In this document: positions 24,584 to 32,408 of the stretch, one piece after another
How positions within the stretch are numbered: the stretch's first letter is position 1
Layout of the letters: each line of letters begins with the position of its first letter
Assembly: GCF_013282575.1 (NCBI RefSeq)
Contig: NZ_JAAAYE010000040.1
Span: forward strand, 1-54,283
DNA from: Paraburkholderia sp. NMBU_R16
Lineage (GTDB): Bacteria > Pseudomonadota > Gammaproteobacteria > Burkholderiales > Burkholderiaceae
Direction of reading: 5' to 3'
DNA length: 54,283 nucleotides
Notes under the pieces: model-generated
What the model was told of the DNA's origin: nothing
The model's input: only the letters and a program-made list of their open reading frames with translations
Databases searched by the model: none
Program-made: the position numbers and the translations under genes

Positions 24584-25909
24584 ATGAGCGAGATCAATAC
24601 TGTGGAGCGCCAGGAGACCCGGGTGACCGGCGCAAAACATGACGCAGCAGTCGACCCGAAAGCCGCGGTCGAGAATCGACCGGACACAGGCAAGCGCAAG
24701 ATGCTGCTCGCGCTGCTCGGCGGAGTTGTCGTTGTGTCGGTGGCGGCTTACGGCGCGTACTACATGACGTATTTGCGTTACCACGAATCTACCGACGACG
24801 CGTACGTCAGCGGCAATCTCGTGCAGTTGACGCCGCAGGTGACGGGCACTGTCATTGCCGTGAATGCCGACGACACACAGATCGTGAAGGCAGGCGATCC
24901 CGTAGTTACGCTCGACAACGCGGATGCGAGAGTTGCGCTCGGCAACGCAGAAGCCATGCTTGGTCAGGCCGTGCGGCAGGTCAGCCGTTTATACGTGGAC
25001 AACGATTTCTATGCCGCGAACGTCGCACAGAAGCGCTCCGAGCTGGCCCGTGCGCAGGATGATCTGCGCCGCCGCCAGGCCGTCGCCGATACCGGTGCTG
25101 TGTCCGCCGAAGACATCGCGCACGCGCGTGACGCCGTGACGGCCGCGCAGGCGGCCCTCGATGCCGCACGTCGACAGGCACAAGCCAATCGCGCGTTGAC
25201 CGACCGCACGACGATCGACCAGCACCCGAACGTGCAGGCCGCCGCGTCGAAAGTCCGCGATGCGTATCTCGCGTATGCGCGCGACACGTTGCCGGCGCCC
25301 GTCACCGGCTATGTCGCGAAGCGTTCGGTGCAGGTCGGGCAGCGCGTGTCGCCGGGCACGCCTCTGATGGCGATCGTGCCGCTCGAAGGCGTGTGGGTCG
25401 ATGCGAACTACAAGGAAAGCCAGTTGCGGAACATGCGGGTCGGTCAGCCCGTGACGCTGACGGCCGATGTATATGGCGGCAAAGTCCAGTACCACGGCCG
25501 CGTTCTCGGGTTCTCGGCGGGCACGGGCAGCGCGTTTTCCACCTTGCCCGCGCAGAACGCGACGGGCAATTGGATCAAGATCGTCCAGCGTCTGCCCGTG
25601 CGCATTCAGCTCGATCACAGGGAGCTCGAAGCGCATCCGCTGCGCATCGGCCTGTCGATGGATGTCGATGTGGATACGCACGGCAACACGGGCGCACAGC
25701 TCGGCGCCGCGGCCAACACATCGTATCGCACGGATGTGTTTGCCGAATACGGTGCGCAGGCAAATGCCGAGATCGAAAAGATCATCGCGCAGAACATCGT
25801 TTCTTCGCGTGCGGGGTCCATGGGCAACGTCGTATCGTCGACACCTTCCGCAAAGCCCGACGCAAGCGAGAAGAGCGACAAGATCGACACCAGCCTGCAC
25901 GCAGGCTGA
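24584..25909 (+). CDS. Membrane fusion protein of efflux system (EmrA/HlyD family)
   Basis: A 441-residue periplasmic adaptor anchored by one N-terminal helix (LLALLGGVVVVSVAAYGAYY, about 42-61). ESTDDAYVSGNLVQLTPQVT is the hallmark start of the EmrA barrel/lipoyl region; a long alpha-hairpin follows (residues about 110-215), then APVTGYVAKRSVQVGQRVSP, the second lipoyl half, and the beta-barrel with VWVDANYKESQL. A C-terminal tail of about 60 residues is low-complexity. It links the inner-membrane MFS pump to the outer-membrane factor. The gene is 33 bases after the OMF gene with ggaga upstream, so one operon. Confidence 0.92.
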   Translation: MSEINTVERQETRVTGAKHDAAVDPKAAVENRPDTGKRKMLLALLGGVVVVSVAAYGAYYMTYLRYHESTDDAYVSGNLVQLTPQVTGTVIAVNADDTQIVKAGDPVVTLDNADARVALGNAEAMLGQAVRQVSRLYVDNDFYAANVAQKRSELARAQDDLRRRQAVADTGAVSAEDIAHARDAVTAAQAALDAARRQAQANRALTDRTTIDQHPNVQAAASKVRDAYLAYARDTLPAPVTGYVAKRSVQVGQRVSPGTPLMAIVPLEGVWVDANYKESQLRNMRVGQPVTLTADVYGGKVQYHGRVLGFSAGTGSAFSTLPAQNATGNWIKIVQRLPVRIQLDHRELEAHPLRIGLSMDVDVDTHGNTGAQLGAAANTSYRTDVFAEYGAQANAEIEKIIAQNIVSSRAGSMGNVVSSTPSAKPDASEKSDKIDTSLHAG

Positions 25910-26014
25910 ATCGCCTGCCGGAGCACGACTCGCGATCGTGTTCCGGTTCATTCACTACTCTGACGGGTTGGATCGATACGCCGGACCTGTCGGAAACTTC
26001 AGACGGGAAGCGAG

Positions 26015-27568
26015 ATGAATTCCTCGATGCACCTTGCACCACCTCCGCTGACAGGCGGCAAGCTGGTCCTCGCGACAATCGCAGTCGCGCTCGCGACGTT
26101 CATGAACGTTCTCGACTCTTCCATCGCCAACGTTGCGATTCCAACCATCTCGGGCAATCTCGGCGTATCCGTCGATGAAGGAACATGGGTGATCACGCTT
26201 TTCGCGGCGGCCAACGCCGTCTCGATTCCGTTGACGGGTTGGCTCACGCAGCGCGTCGGCCAGATCAGGCTATTCGTGGCCGCGATCGTGCTGTTCGTAT
26301 TCTCGTCGTGGCTGTGCGGCGTCGCACCGAATTTGCTCGTGCTACTTGCCGCGCGCGTGTTGCAGGGAGCAGTCGCAGGCCCGCTCATCCCGCTCTCGCA
26401 GGCCATTCTGCTTGGCTCGTATCCGAAGGAGAGAAGTTCGACGGCGCTATCGCTGTGGGCGATGACGGCAACGGTCGGGCCGATTGCGGGTCCTGCGCTG
26501 GGCGGCTGGATCACCGACAGCTATAGTTGGTCGTGGATCTTCTATATCAACATTCCTGTCGGGCTGTTTGCCGCTGCCGTCACCTGGGTGATCTACCGCG
26601 ACCGCGATTCCCTGCCGCGAAAGCTTCCCATCGACAAGGTTGGCCTGCTGTCGCTGATCGCATGGGTGGCGTCGCTGCAGATCATGCTCGACAAGGGAAA
26701 GGATCTCGATTGGTTCAACTCGCCCGTGATCTGCACGCTCGCTGTCGTCGCTGCCGTCAGCTTCCTGTTCTTCCTGATATGGGAGTTGACGGAGAAGAAC
26801 CCGATCGTCGATCTTCGCCTCTTTGCGGAACGCAACTTCCGCGGCGGCACAATTGCGATCTCGGTTGCGTACGCGGTGTTCTTTTCTAATCTCGTGATCC
26901 TGCCGCAGTGGATTCAGGGTTATCTAGGCTATCGTTCGGTGGATGCCGGGCTCGTGACCGCCCCGCTCGGAATCTTCGCCGTGCTGCTCGCGCCCGTGAT
27001 GGCGAAGGTGTTGCCGAAGTCCGATGCACGGCTCCTCGCGACGCTGGCGTTTCTCGGCTTTGCAGGCGTGTTCTTCATGCGTTCGCATTACACGACAAGT
27101 GTCGACCCCTATACCCTGGTGCTGCCGACGCTGTTGCAAGGCATTCCCATGGCACTCTTTTTTACGCCGCTTACCGCGATCATCTTATCGGGGCTGTCAC
27201 CCGAAAAGATTCCGGCGGCCGCCGGCTTGTCCAACTTCACGCGCGTGTTCGCAGGCGGCGTCGGCACGTCGTTGATCTCGACGGGCTGGAACGAGCGCAC
27301 GATTCTGCATCATGCGCAACTCGCCGAACAATCGAGCGTAAACAACCCCGACTATATGAGCTCCATCGCGAACCTTCGCGCGACGCTCGGCGGCGGTATG
27401 GATCAAGCCACAGCGTTTTTCGAACATTCGCTGAATGCGCAGGCCGCGATGCTCGGACTGAACGACATCTTCTGGCTCTCGTCGATGATCTTCATTGCGA
27501 TCGTTCCGCTGGTATGGCTCACCCGGCCCGCAAAGGGCGGCGGCGCGGCGACGGCAGTTGCGCACTGA
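26015..27568 (+). CDS. DHA2 family MFS drug exporter (EmrB-like)
   Basis: A 517-residue inner-membrane exporter with 14 predicted helices, the DHA2/EmrB type. VLDSSIANVAIPTISGNLG in helix 1 is the DHA2 motif D1, AANAVSIPLTGWLTQRVGQ is motif A, and GPALGGWITDSYSWSWIFYI is motif C. It uses proton antiport to export hydrophobic or amphipathic drugs through the EmrA-like adaptor and outer-membrane factor encoded just upstream. It is the last gene of the operon. No terminator is obvious before the converging LysR gene 28 bases on. Confidence 0.93.
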   Translation: MNSSMHLAPPPLTGGKLVLATIAVALATFMNVLDSSIANVAIPTISGNLGVSVDEGTWVITLFAAANAVSIPLTGWLTQRVGQIRLFVAAIVLFVFSSWLCGVAPNLLVLLAARVLQGAVAGPLIPLSQAILLGSYPKERSSTALSLWAMTATVGPIAGPALGGWITDSYSWSWIFYINIPVGLFAAAVTWVIYRDRDSLPRKLPIDKVGLLSLIAWVASLQIMLDKGKDLDWFNSPVICTLAVVAAVSFLFFLIWELTEKNPIVDLRLFAERNFRGGTIAISVAYAVFFSNLVILPQWIQGYLGYRSVDAGLVTAPLGIFAVLLAPVMAKVLPKSDARLLATLAFLGFAGVFFMRSHYTTSVDPYTLVLPTLLQGIPMALFFTPLTAIILSGLSPEKIPAAAGLSNFTRVFAGGVGTSLISTGWNERTILHHAQLAEQSSVNNPDYMSSIANLRATLGGGMDQATAFFEHSLNAQAAMLGLNDIFWLSSMIFIAIVPLVWLTRPAKGGGAATAVAH

Positions 27569-27596
27569 AGGAGGCACTTCCAGTGCCTGCTTACCG

Positions 27597-28622
27597 TCAT
27601 TCGACTGTCGATAAGGTCGGCATCGTCGGCAGACACTGCAGATCGAGTGCTCTGGTGTGCTCGATCATGTAGTCGATGAACACCCGGATTCGGGCCGGAA
27701 GATGCTTGCGGCTGAGATAGCAGATGTAGTGACCGCCGTCGTCGGGTGCATGCTGCGCGAGACAGCTTAGCAGTCGTCCATCGTCAAGCAGGTCGCAGAC
27801 CTGGTAGGCAGGCAACTGAGCGATGCCCAGTCCGCGGAGCACCGCCTGCAGCACCAGATCCGCGTCGTTGAACGTTTGCTGCGCGAGAGGCTGACGCCGC
27901 TGCGCGACCCCGTCGATCTTGAACTCCCATTCCCTGATGCGGCCCGAAGCCGTCCGGAAGTTGATGCAGCGATGATTCGGCAGCTCCTCGACGTGGCGCG
28001 GCAAACCGTGAATCCGTGCGTAGCCGGGTGACGCGCAGACAATCATCTGCATGGGAATCAGTTGCCGTGCCACGATTCCGCTGTCTTCCATGCGTCCCTC
28101 GCGAAATGACACGTCGATTCGATCGGCGGTGAAGTCGGCGGGCTGATCGTTCAGCAGCAATTCGAGCTCGATCTCGGGATATTGAAGATGAAAGTCATGC
28201 AGTAACGGTGCGACGACCTTGCGGCCGAATCCGGGCGTCGAACCGATGCGCAAATGGCCGCGCGGCGGCCCGTTACGCAGCTCCCGCATGTCTTCGAGCG
28301 CCTGGGCGATGCGCTCCATACCTGGCTGACAGTTCTCATAGAAGAGCTCACCCTCGCGCGTCAGCGACGTACTGCGAGTCGTGCGCAAAAAGAGACGCGT
28401 GTCGAGTCGAGCCTCGAGTTTCTGTACGTTCCGGCTGACCGAGGAGCGACCGATGCCGAGGCGGTCGCCGGCGCGGGAAAAGCTGCCTTCGCTGGCGACG
28501 GCCAAAAAAGAAACGACACAAGCAAAACTGGTCGCCATTTTGCTTGCGAACGGATCGTCCGCGCCCGAAAGGGGGAAGCGTGAGGGGTACGTTGACATGG
28601 GAGCGCAAGTCTTGGAGTCCAT
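27597..28622 (-). CDS. LysR family transcriptional regulator (right flank of efflux operon)
   Basis: A 341-residue LysR regulator, paralog of the one at 21037: winged helix FLAVASEGSFSRAGDRLGIG and SSVSRNVQKLEARLD, then the effector domain with GFGRKVVAPLL, QLIPMQMIVCASPGYA, FNDADLVLQAVLRGLGIAQ and GHYICYLSRKHLPARI. The ATG at 28622 gives the same length as the paralog; starts at 28598 or 28538 are possible. It is convergent with the MFS gene and divergent from the short ORF and NAD(P)-binding gene at 28742-29589, which it may regulate. Confidence 0.87.
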   Translation of the reverse strand: MDSKTCAPMSTYPSRFPLSGADDPFASKMATSFACVVSFLAVASEGSFSRAGDRLGIGRSSVSRNVQKLEARLDTRLFLRTTRSTSLTREGELFYENCQPGMERIAQALEDMRELRNGPPRGHLRIGSTPGFGRKVVAPLLHDFHLQYPEIELELLLNDQPADFTADRIDVSFREGRMEDSGIVARQLIPMQMIVCASPGYARIHGLPRHVEELPNHRCINFRTASGRIREWEFKIDGVAQRRQPLAQQTFNDADLVLQAVLRGLGIAQLPAYQVCDLLDDGRLLSCLAQHAPDDGGHYICYLSRKHLPARIRVFIDYMIEHTRALDLQCLPTMPTLSTVE

Positions 28623-28741
28623 AAGCGAACTAGACGTATCGGCGCTGCCGTTTGTGACACGTTTGCGGCTTCATTTATTGCAGGACGTCGCGACTCGCTG
28701 CGCGGCTGATCGACTTCGATTGATGCTATTAGGACAACACA

Positions 28742-28837
28742 GTGAGCCTCTTTGCGTGTCTACCGGGATACGCGCCGCCGCTCTACGATGACTTCCTGCG
28801 GTGCCTTGCCGCCAACCAGATGGAGGGTGAATCATGA
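28742..28837 (+). CDS. Short upstream ORF (leader peptide B) overlapping the NAD(P)-binding gene
   Basis: A 31-codon frame from GTG 28742 (after taggaca) to TGA 28835-28837, overlapping the ATG of the next gene as ATGA. The peptide reads VSLFACLPGYAPPLYDDF, then LRCLAANQMEGES. It is the homolog of leader ORF A at 18836: the pattern F-x2-LP-x-YA-x3-YDDF-x-R-x2-AA is shared. The ribosome site of the downstream gene (ggaggg) lies inside its last codons. Its function is unknown. Confidence 0.5.
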   Translation: MSLFACLPGYAPPLYDDFLRCLAANQMEGES

Positions 28838-29589
28838 GGATCGTCGTCATTGGCGGTACGGGCCTGATCGGCTCGAAGACCGTCGCTATTTTGCGTCAAG
28901 GTGGCCATGTCGTCGTCGCAGCCTCGCCCAATAATGGCATCAACAGCATCACCGGCGAGGGGCTCCATGCGGCCATTGCCGGCGCGCAGGTGGTAGTCGA
29001 TCTCGCCAATTCGCCCTCGTTCGAAGACAAGGCAGTGCGGGAATTCTTCGAGACTTCTGGCCGCAACGTTCATGCAGCGGAGGCCGCCGCCGGTGTCCGT
29101 CACCATGTCGCGCTGTCGATCGTCGGTGCCGACCGGACGCCCGAGAACGGATATTTCCGCGCCAAGGTTGCCCAAGAAAGACTGATCGAGGCTTCCGGCG
29201 TGCCCTACACCATCATCCGTTCGACCCAGTTCATGGAATTCCTGCGCGGCATTGCCGATGCGGGTACCGCTGGAAACGTTGTCCGGCTTTCGCCCGGTCT
29301 GTTCCAGCCCATCGCGGCCGACGATGTCGCGGCAGTCGTTGCCGAGGTGGCGCTTGCGGCACCTCGAAACGGGATCGTCGAGATCGCGGGCCCGGAGCGC
29401 GCGCCGTTCGACGAAATGATCGCTCGCTATCTGAAGGCAGTCGGTGATTCGCGCGAAGTCGTGCGCGATCCGGAGGCCCGTTATTTCGGCGGCATGGTCG
29501 AAGAGCTTTCGCTCGTGCCGTTGGGCGAGGCGCGTCTAGGTCGCGTTGGTTTTGACGAATGGCTTCGCAGCTCCGAGGTTCGCGCCTGA
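28834..29589 (+). CDS. NAD(P)H-binding protein, atypical SDR (NmrA/quinone-reductase-like)
   Basis: A 251-residue atypical SDR. The nucleotide loop is VIGGTGLIGSKTV (residues about 5-17), with VALSIVGADR and an FRAKVAQERLIEASGVPYTI segment that keeps the active-site-like Lys but lacks the classical YxxxK. RSTQFMEFLRGI and QPIAADDVAAVVAEV are standard in this family. Members act as NAD(P)H sensors or quinone reductases; the substrate here is not known. The start at 28834 has ggaggg and overlaps leader ORF B by ATGA. The LysR at 28622 is divergent. Confidence 0.87.
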   Translation: MRIVVIGGTGLIGSKTVAILRQGGHVVVAASPNNGINSITGEGLHAAIAGAQVVVDLANSPSFEDKAVREFFETSGRNVHAAEAAAGVRHHVALSIVGADRTPENGYFRAKVAQERLIEASGVPYTIIRSTQFMEFLRGIADAGTAGNVVRLSPGLFQPIAADDVAAVVAEVALAAPRNGIVEIAGPERAPFDEMIARYLKAVGDSREVVRDPEARYFGGMVEELSLVPLGEARLGRVGFDEWLRSSEVRA

Positions 29590-29652
29590 CCCCGTCTGCG
29601 GACGCTGCAAGGCCATGACGTGCGCTGTGGCCGATGCCTTATAGCCGCCGCT

Positions 29653-30216
29653 TCAAATGCCGAACAGCGTCAACGAAACGGCCACGCGCGTCACGATCAT
29701 CAACAGCACCTGAACGATCACGAAGAGCAGGATCGGCGACAAGTCTATGCCGCCGAAGCGCGGCAGAACGCGCCGCAGCGGATTGAGAAACGGCGCCGTC
29801 AGCTGATACAGGATTGGCATGGCGGGCGAGCTCGGATTGAGCCATGAGAGCAACGCCATCAGGATCGTCAGCCAGACGAGCAGGTTCAACGCCCATTTGA
29901 TGACGGTCAGCAACGCCACGATCGCGATGACGGGCGCGAGCCCGAGCGGATCGACACCGGCGACCGATACCATCAGCACGACATAGACGATCGCCGCGAT
30001 CAGCGCGGCGACCAGGCTCGCCCAGTCGATTCCGCGCGCCGTCTTGAAGACATGGCGCAAAGGCAGCACGAGCCAGTTCGTCGCGTGGTTGACCGCGTTC
30101 GAGACGGGGTTGTAAGGCGGCAAGCGTACCGCGACGATCCACGCCCGCAAAAGGAGCGCAGCCCCGAAAAGCGTGAATACGGTGTTGAGCAGAAAGCGGG
30201 CGATATCGCCGAACAT
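29653..30216 (-). CDS. YggT family membrane protein
   Basis: A 187-residue inner-membrane protein with the YggT repeat twice: an N-terminal FLLNTVFTLFGAALLLRAWI, a central LLVWLTILMALLSWLNP with PILYQLTAPFLNPLRRVLP (the LSWxxP...LxxPfLxPxR signature), and a final helix VQVLLMIVTRVAVSLTLFGI. YggT proteins are linked to osmotic tolerance and cell-division-associated factors in some bacteria. It has a good aaagga site and follows the DUF2520 gene on the same strand, 63 bases apart, an arrangement common in Burkholderiales. Confidence 0.9.
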   Translation of the reverse strand: MFGDIARFLLNTVFTLFGAALLLRAWIVAVRLPPYNPVSNAVNHATNWLVLPLRHVFKTARGIDWASLVAALIAAIVYVVLMVSVAGVDPLGLAPVIAIVALLTVIKWALNLLVWLTILMALLSWLNPSSPAMPILYQLTAPFLNPLRRVLPRFGGIDLSPILLFVIVQVLLMIVTRVAVSLTLFGI

Positions 30217-30279
30217 CGTTGGTCCTTTCGTTCTTGGGTTCTTAGGAGAGTGCGGCGCGCCGCGCCGGTCGTCACCATA

Positions 30280-31209
30280 TCACGGCTTACTGGCGGCTTG
30301 CACTTGCAGTGCACGGGCGAGCGAATCCTCCACGATGCGATCGATTGCATCGAGTGCCGCGGGTGGATTCGCTCGCTGCCGCGCCAGCGCCACGGCACGG
30401 CGCGTGAGCAGCCCATAAAGGGCGGCGTGGTCGCTGCCGAGTGCCTCGAAGCAAGCCAATTGCTTTTGCAGCAGCGCCGCATCGCCGCGCGAAACCGGGC
30501 CCGCGAGCGCATTGGACAGGCCTTTTTCCCGGGCAGTGTCGATGGTGCCGCTCAGCATCGGCAGCAGCGCCCGCAATGCGTCTTCCTCGCTCAATCCCAG
30601 CGTGCGCCAGAGTTCCACGGCTTCGAACAGTGCGCACAGCGCGAAGCTTGCCGCGTAGTGGGCCGCACCGTGATAGAGCATCCGTTGTCCGGCTGGAATC
30701 TCGAGCGGATGGCATGACACACTGCGCGCCAGCGTTTTCAATGCTTCGGCAAGCTCGGCGTCCGCTTCGATCGTGATCGAGCACCCCGCGATACGGTCGA
30801 CATCCGCGGGGGCGCCGCTGAAGAGAAAGAGCGGATGGAAGCCGCCGGTCAGCACGCCATGCGCCGCGGCGCCGGCCAGTACGTCGACTCCGGTTGCCCC
30901 AGAACAGTGCACGAGCGCCTTGCGGGCGCCGCGCGCGATGGCGGCATCGAACCGTAATGTGTTCGCGATCGTACCGATGCTGTCATCGGGAGTCGCTAAA
31001 AAGACGATATCGGCGGCTTCGGCAACCTGTTGCGGATCCTCCACGGCCTGGCAGGCGCCGAGCGCGGCGGCAAGCTCACGCGCGGTATCGCCGTGGCGGC
31101 TCGCGACGGCAGTCACGGGATAGCCGGCGCGCGCGAAGCCGAGCGCCAGACAGCGGGCAAGCCGGCCGGCGCCAATGAAGCCGAGCCGCGGAGCGAGGGA
31201 GAACGGCAT
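30280..31209 (-). CDS. DUF2520 / Rossmann-like dehydrogenase domain protein
   Basis: A 309-residue protein with an N-terminal Rossmann domain related to pyrroline-5-carboxylate reductase (GFIGAGRLARCLALGFARAG; then IVFLATPDDSIGTIA and KALVHCSGA) and a C-terminal helical DUF2520 domain (GQRMLYHGAAHYAASFALCA onward). The GGFHPL segment between them is typical. It is probably a cytoplasmic NAD(P)-dependent oxidoreductase; the substrate is unknown. The ATG at 31209 fits the family. A TTG eight codons upstream is an alternative. YggT follows downstream. Confidence 0.88.
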   Translation of the reverse strand: MPFSLAPRLGFIGAGRLARCLALGFARAGYPVTAVASRHGDTARELAAALGACQAVEDPQQVAEAADIVFLATPDDSIGTIANTLRFDAAIARGARKALVHCSGATGVDVLAGAAAHGVLTGGFHPLFLFSGAPADVDRIAGCSITIEADAELAEALKTLARSVSCHPLEIPAGQRMLYHGAAHYAASFALCALFEAVELWRTLGLSEEDALRALLPMLSGTIDTAREKGLSNALAGPVSRGDAALLQKQLACFEALGSDHAALYGLLTRRAVALARQRANPPAALDAIDRIVEDSLARALQVQAASKP

Positions 31210-31535
31210 GTCGGGACAGACGGACGAAAGCAATTCGACGCAGTATCGCGCATCTGGATTGTCAGCGGCGAGCGGCGTCGCCGTTAGCCCACACTCCCTG
31301 TTTTGCGCAACCGGGGTTCGTGCCGATTTCCGGGGATCGTTTTCGGGTGTGGTATGAGAGCCAGAGCAGAGAGTGGCAGCGTAAAGAACAAGTGCGATGT
31401 GACCGCAAGGCGTCGGTCACAGGCCGCCAGGCGGGCACGGACGCCACCCGCGTCGCGCCGGTGCATGGACGAAGGTTGGAATGAGTTCGGGTTGTATTTT
31501 CGTTCCGGTGTTGCAGCCATGTATGAGAGGTCACG
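31210..31535. other. Spacer with no clear gene
   Basis: No convincing reading frame. The minus strand has an open frame through here, but its product has no recognisable motif and reads as random high-GC translation. It may hold the promoters of the DUF2520 gene to the left and of the small gene at 31536. Confidence 0.4.
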
Positions 31536-31697
31536 ATGAACGTCTTTTCCTATCGCAAACACTTGCGCTTTTTGAGTCCTTCGCAACGGCGCATCTGGTG
31601 GGACCAGAAAAAGCGCCTGACGCCGCGCGTGAAGATCGGCGGCGCCTACGTGCCCCCCGCCATTACGCGCGAATTCACCTATGTGAAGGTCGGTTGA
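31536..31697 (+). CDS. Small basic hypothetical protein (53 residues)
   Basis: A short frame with a good ribosome site (gagaggtcacgATG). The peptide begins MNVFSYRKHLRFLSPSQRRI and continues WWDQKKRLTPRVKIGGAYVP, then PAITREFTYVKVG. It is basic, has several aromatic residues and no hydrophobic span. The codon pattern is regular, with strong third-position GC, which supports real coding. I do not recognise a family. It seems to be a single-gene unit. Confidence 0.55.
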   Translation: MNVFSYRKHLRFLSPSQRRIWWDQKKRLTPRVKIGGAYVPPAITREFTYVKVG

Positions 31698-32018
31698 CGC
31701 GGCAGCCCGGCTGCACCGCGGGTTCGTTGCGCCGCCCCGGAGTCCAACTGCCGGGGCGTGGGTCCGACACATCGTTTTGTAATCAAAGATTACCGATGAG
31801 TGTGGGCGCGGTGGCCGTCGATCGGTAAAGAGGACCGGGGGCAGTCGCTGCTTCCGCGCGGACGATGGCGCGGCCCGGCGCTGGGCGCGGAGCGCAATTG
31901 CAATTTGCAACAAATGCACACGGTGTGTGCGACGCTTTTTCTATACATTTGACATGTCAGTGCATGGGTCAGTCGTGCGCCGTCGTTGGCGCCGCACCTG
32001 CACCGCAGAGGAATAGAA
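31698..32018. other. Upstream region of the secreted Pro/Tyr-rich protein, with dyads
   Basis: No gene. It holds two dyads: the composite one at 31770-31798 and GCACAC-GGT-GTGTGC at 31916-31930. A -35-like TTGACA lies at 31949-31954 without a convincing -10. The region is more AT-rich than its surroundings toward its right end, as expected for a promoter of the gene at 32019. Confidence 0.45.
31770..31798. promoter_or_regulatory. Composite inverted repeat, possible operator
   Basis: GTAATC (31779-31784) and GATTAC (31788-31793) form a perfect dyad around AAA, and an outer pair CATCG (31770-31774) and CGATG (31794-31798) flanks it. Symmetry of this type suits a dimeric regulator. It lies about 220 bases upstream of the secreted-protein gene and 70 bases after the small basic gene. 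It lacks the T-run of a terminator. The cognate regulator is unknown. Confidence 0.4.
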
Positions 32019-32297
32019 ATGAAAAAGCTCGTCTCGTTGATAGCAGTGGCTGCGGCCGGCGTGGGGTTCGCCGCCACGGCGCAGGCACACGTGTCGATCG
32101 GCGTCGGGATCGGTTTCCCCGTTGCGCCGGCCTATCCGGTCTATTCGCCACCGCCGCCGGTTTACTATGCGCCGCCCCCTGTCGTGTATTCGCCGCCACC
32201 GGTCGTCTATGGGCCGCCGGTCTATGTCGGCGGTTATTACGGCCGCCCATGGCACCACCATCATCGAGGCTATTGGGGCCGCCCCTGGGGCTATTGA
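32019..32297 (+). CDS. Small secreted Pro/Tyr/His-rich protein
   Basis: A 92-residue protein. The first 23 or so residues are a signal peptide (MKKLVSLIAVAAAGVGFAAT, cleavage after AQA). The mature part opens HVSIGVGIGFPV and then consists of Pro- and Tyr-rich repeats of the type PPPVVYSPPP and a basic aromatic end (YYGRPWHHHHRGYW). Such small proteins are common in Burkholderia and are thought to be periplasmic or surface-exposed; no function is established. The ATG follows gaggaatagaa. A strong terminator lies about 50 bases after the stop, so it is a single-gene transcript. Confidence 0.82.
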   Translation: MKKLVSLIAVAAAGVGFAATAQAHVSIGVGIGFPVAPAYPVYSPPPPVYYAPPPVVYSPPPVVYGPPVYVGGYYGRPWHHHHRGYWGRPWGY

Positions 32298-32347
32298 TCG
32301 CGTTTCACGCGCCGGTGCGTTCGCATCGACGCAGGTGCCGTAAAAGC

Positions 32348-32387
32348 GGCGCAACACATGCTTTGCCGCGGTGTTGCGCCGTTTTTT
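32348..32387 (+). terminator. Rho-independent terminator
   Basis: A perfect 10-bp stem, GGCGCAACAC (32348-32357) with GTGTTGCGCC (32371-32380), a 13-base loop, and a run of six T from 32382. It ends the transcript of the secreted-protein gene at 32019. Confidence 0.85.
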
Positions 32388-32408
32388 ATCGACCGCCGCG
32401 CGAATGCG

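Noticed and set aside
31284-31919. 211-codon minus-strand frame
   Set aside because: No start signal, no motif, and it overlaps the better-supported small gene at 31536.
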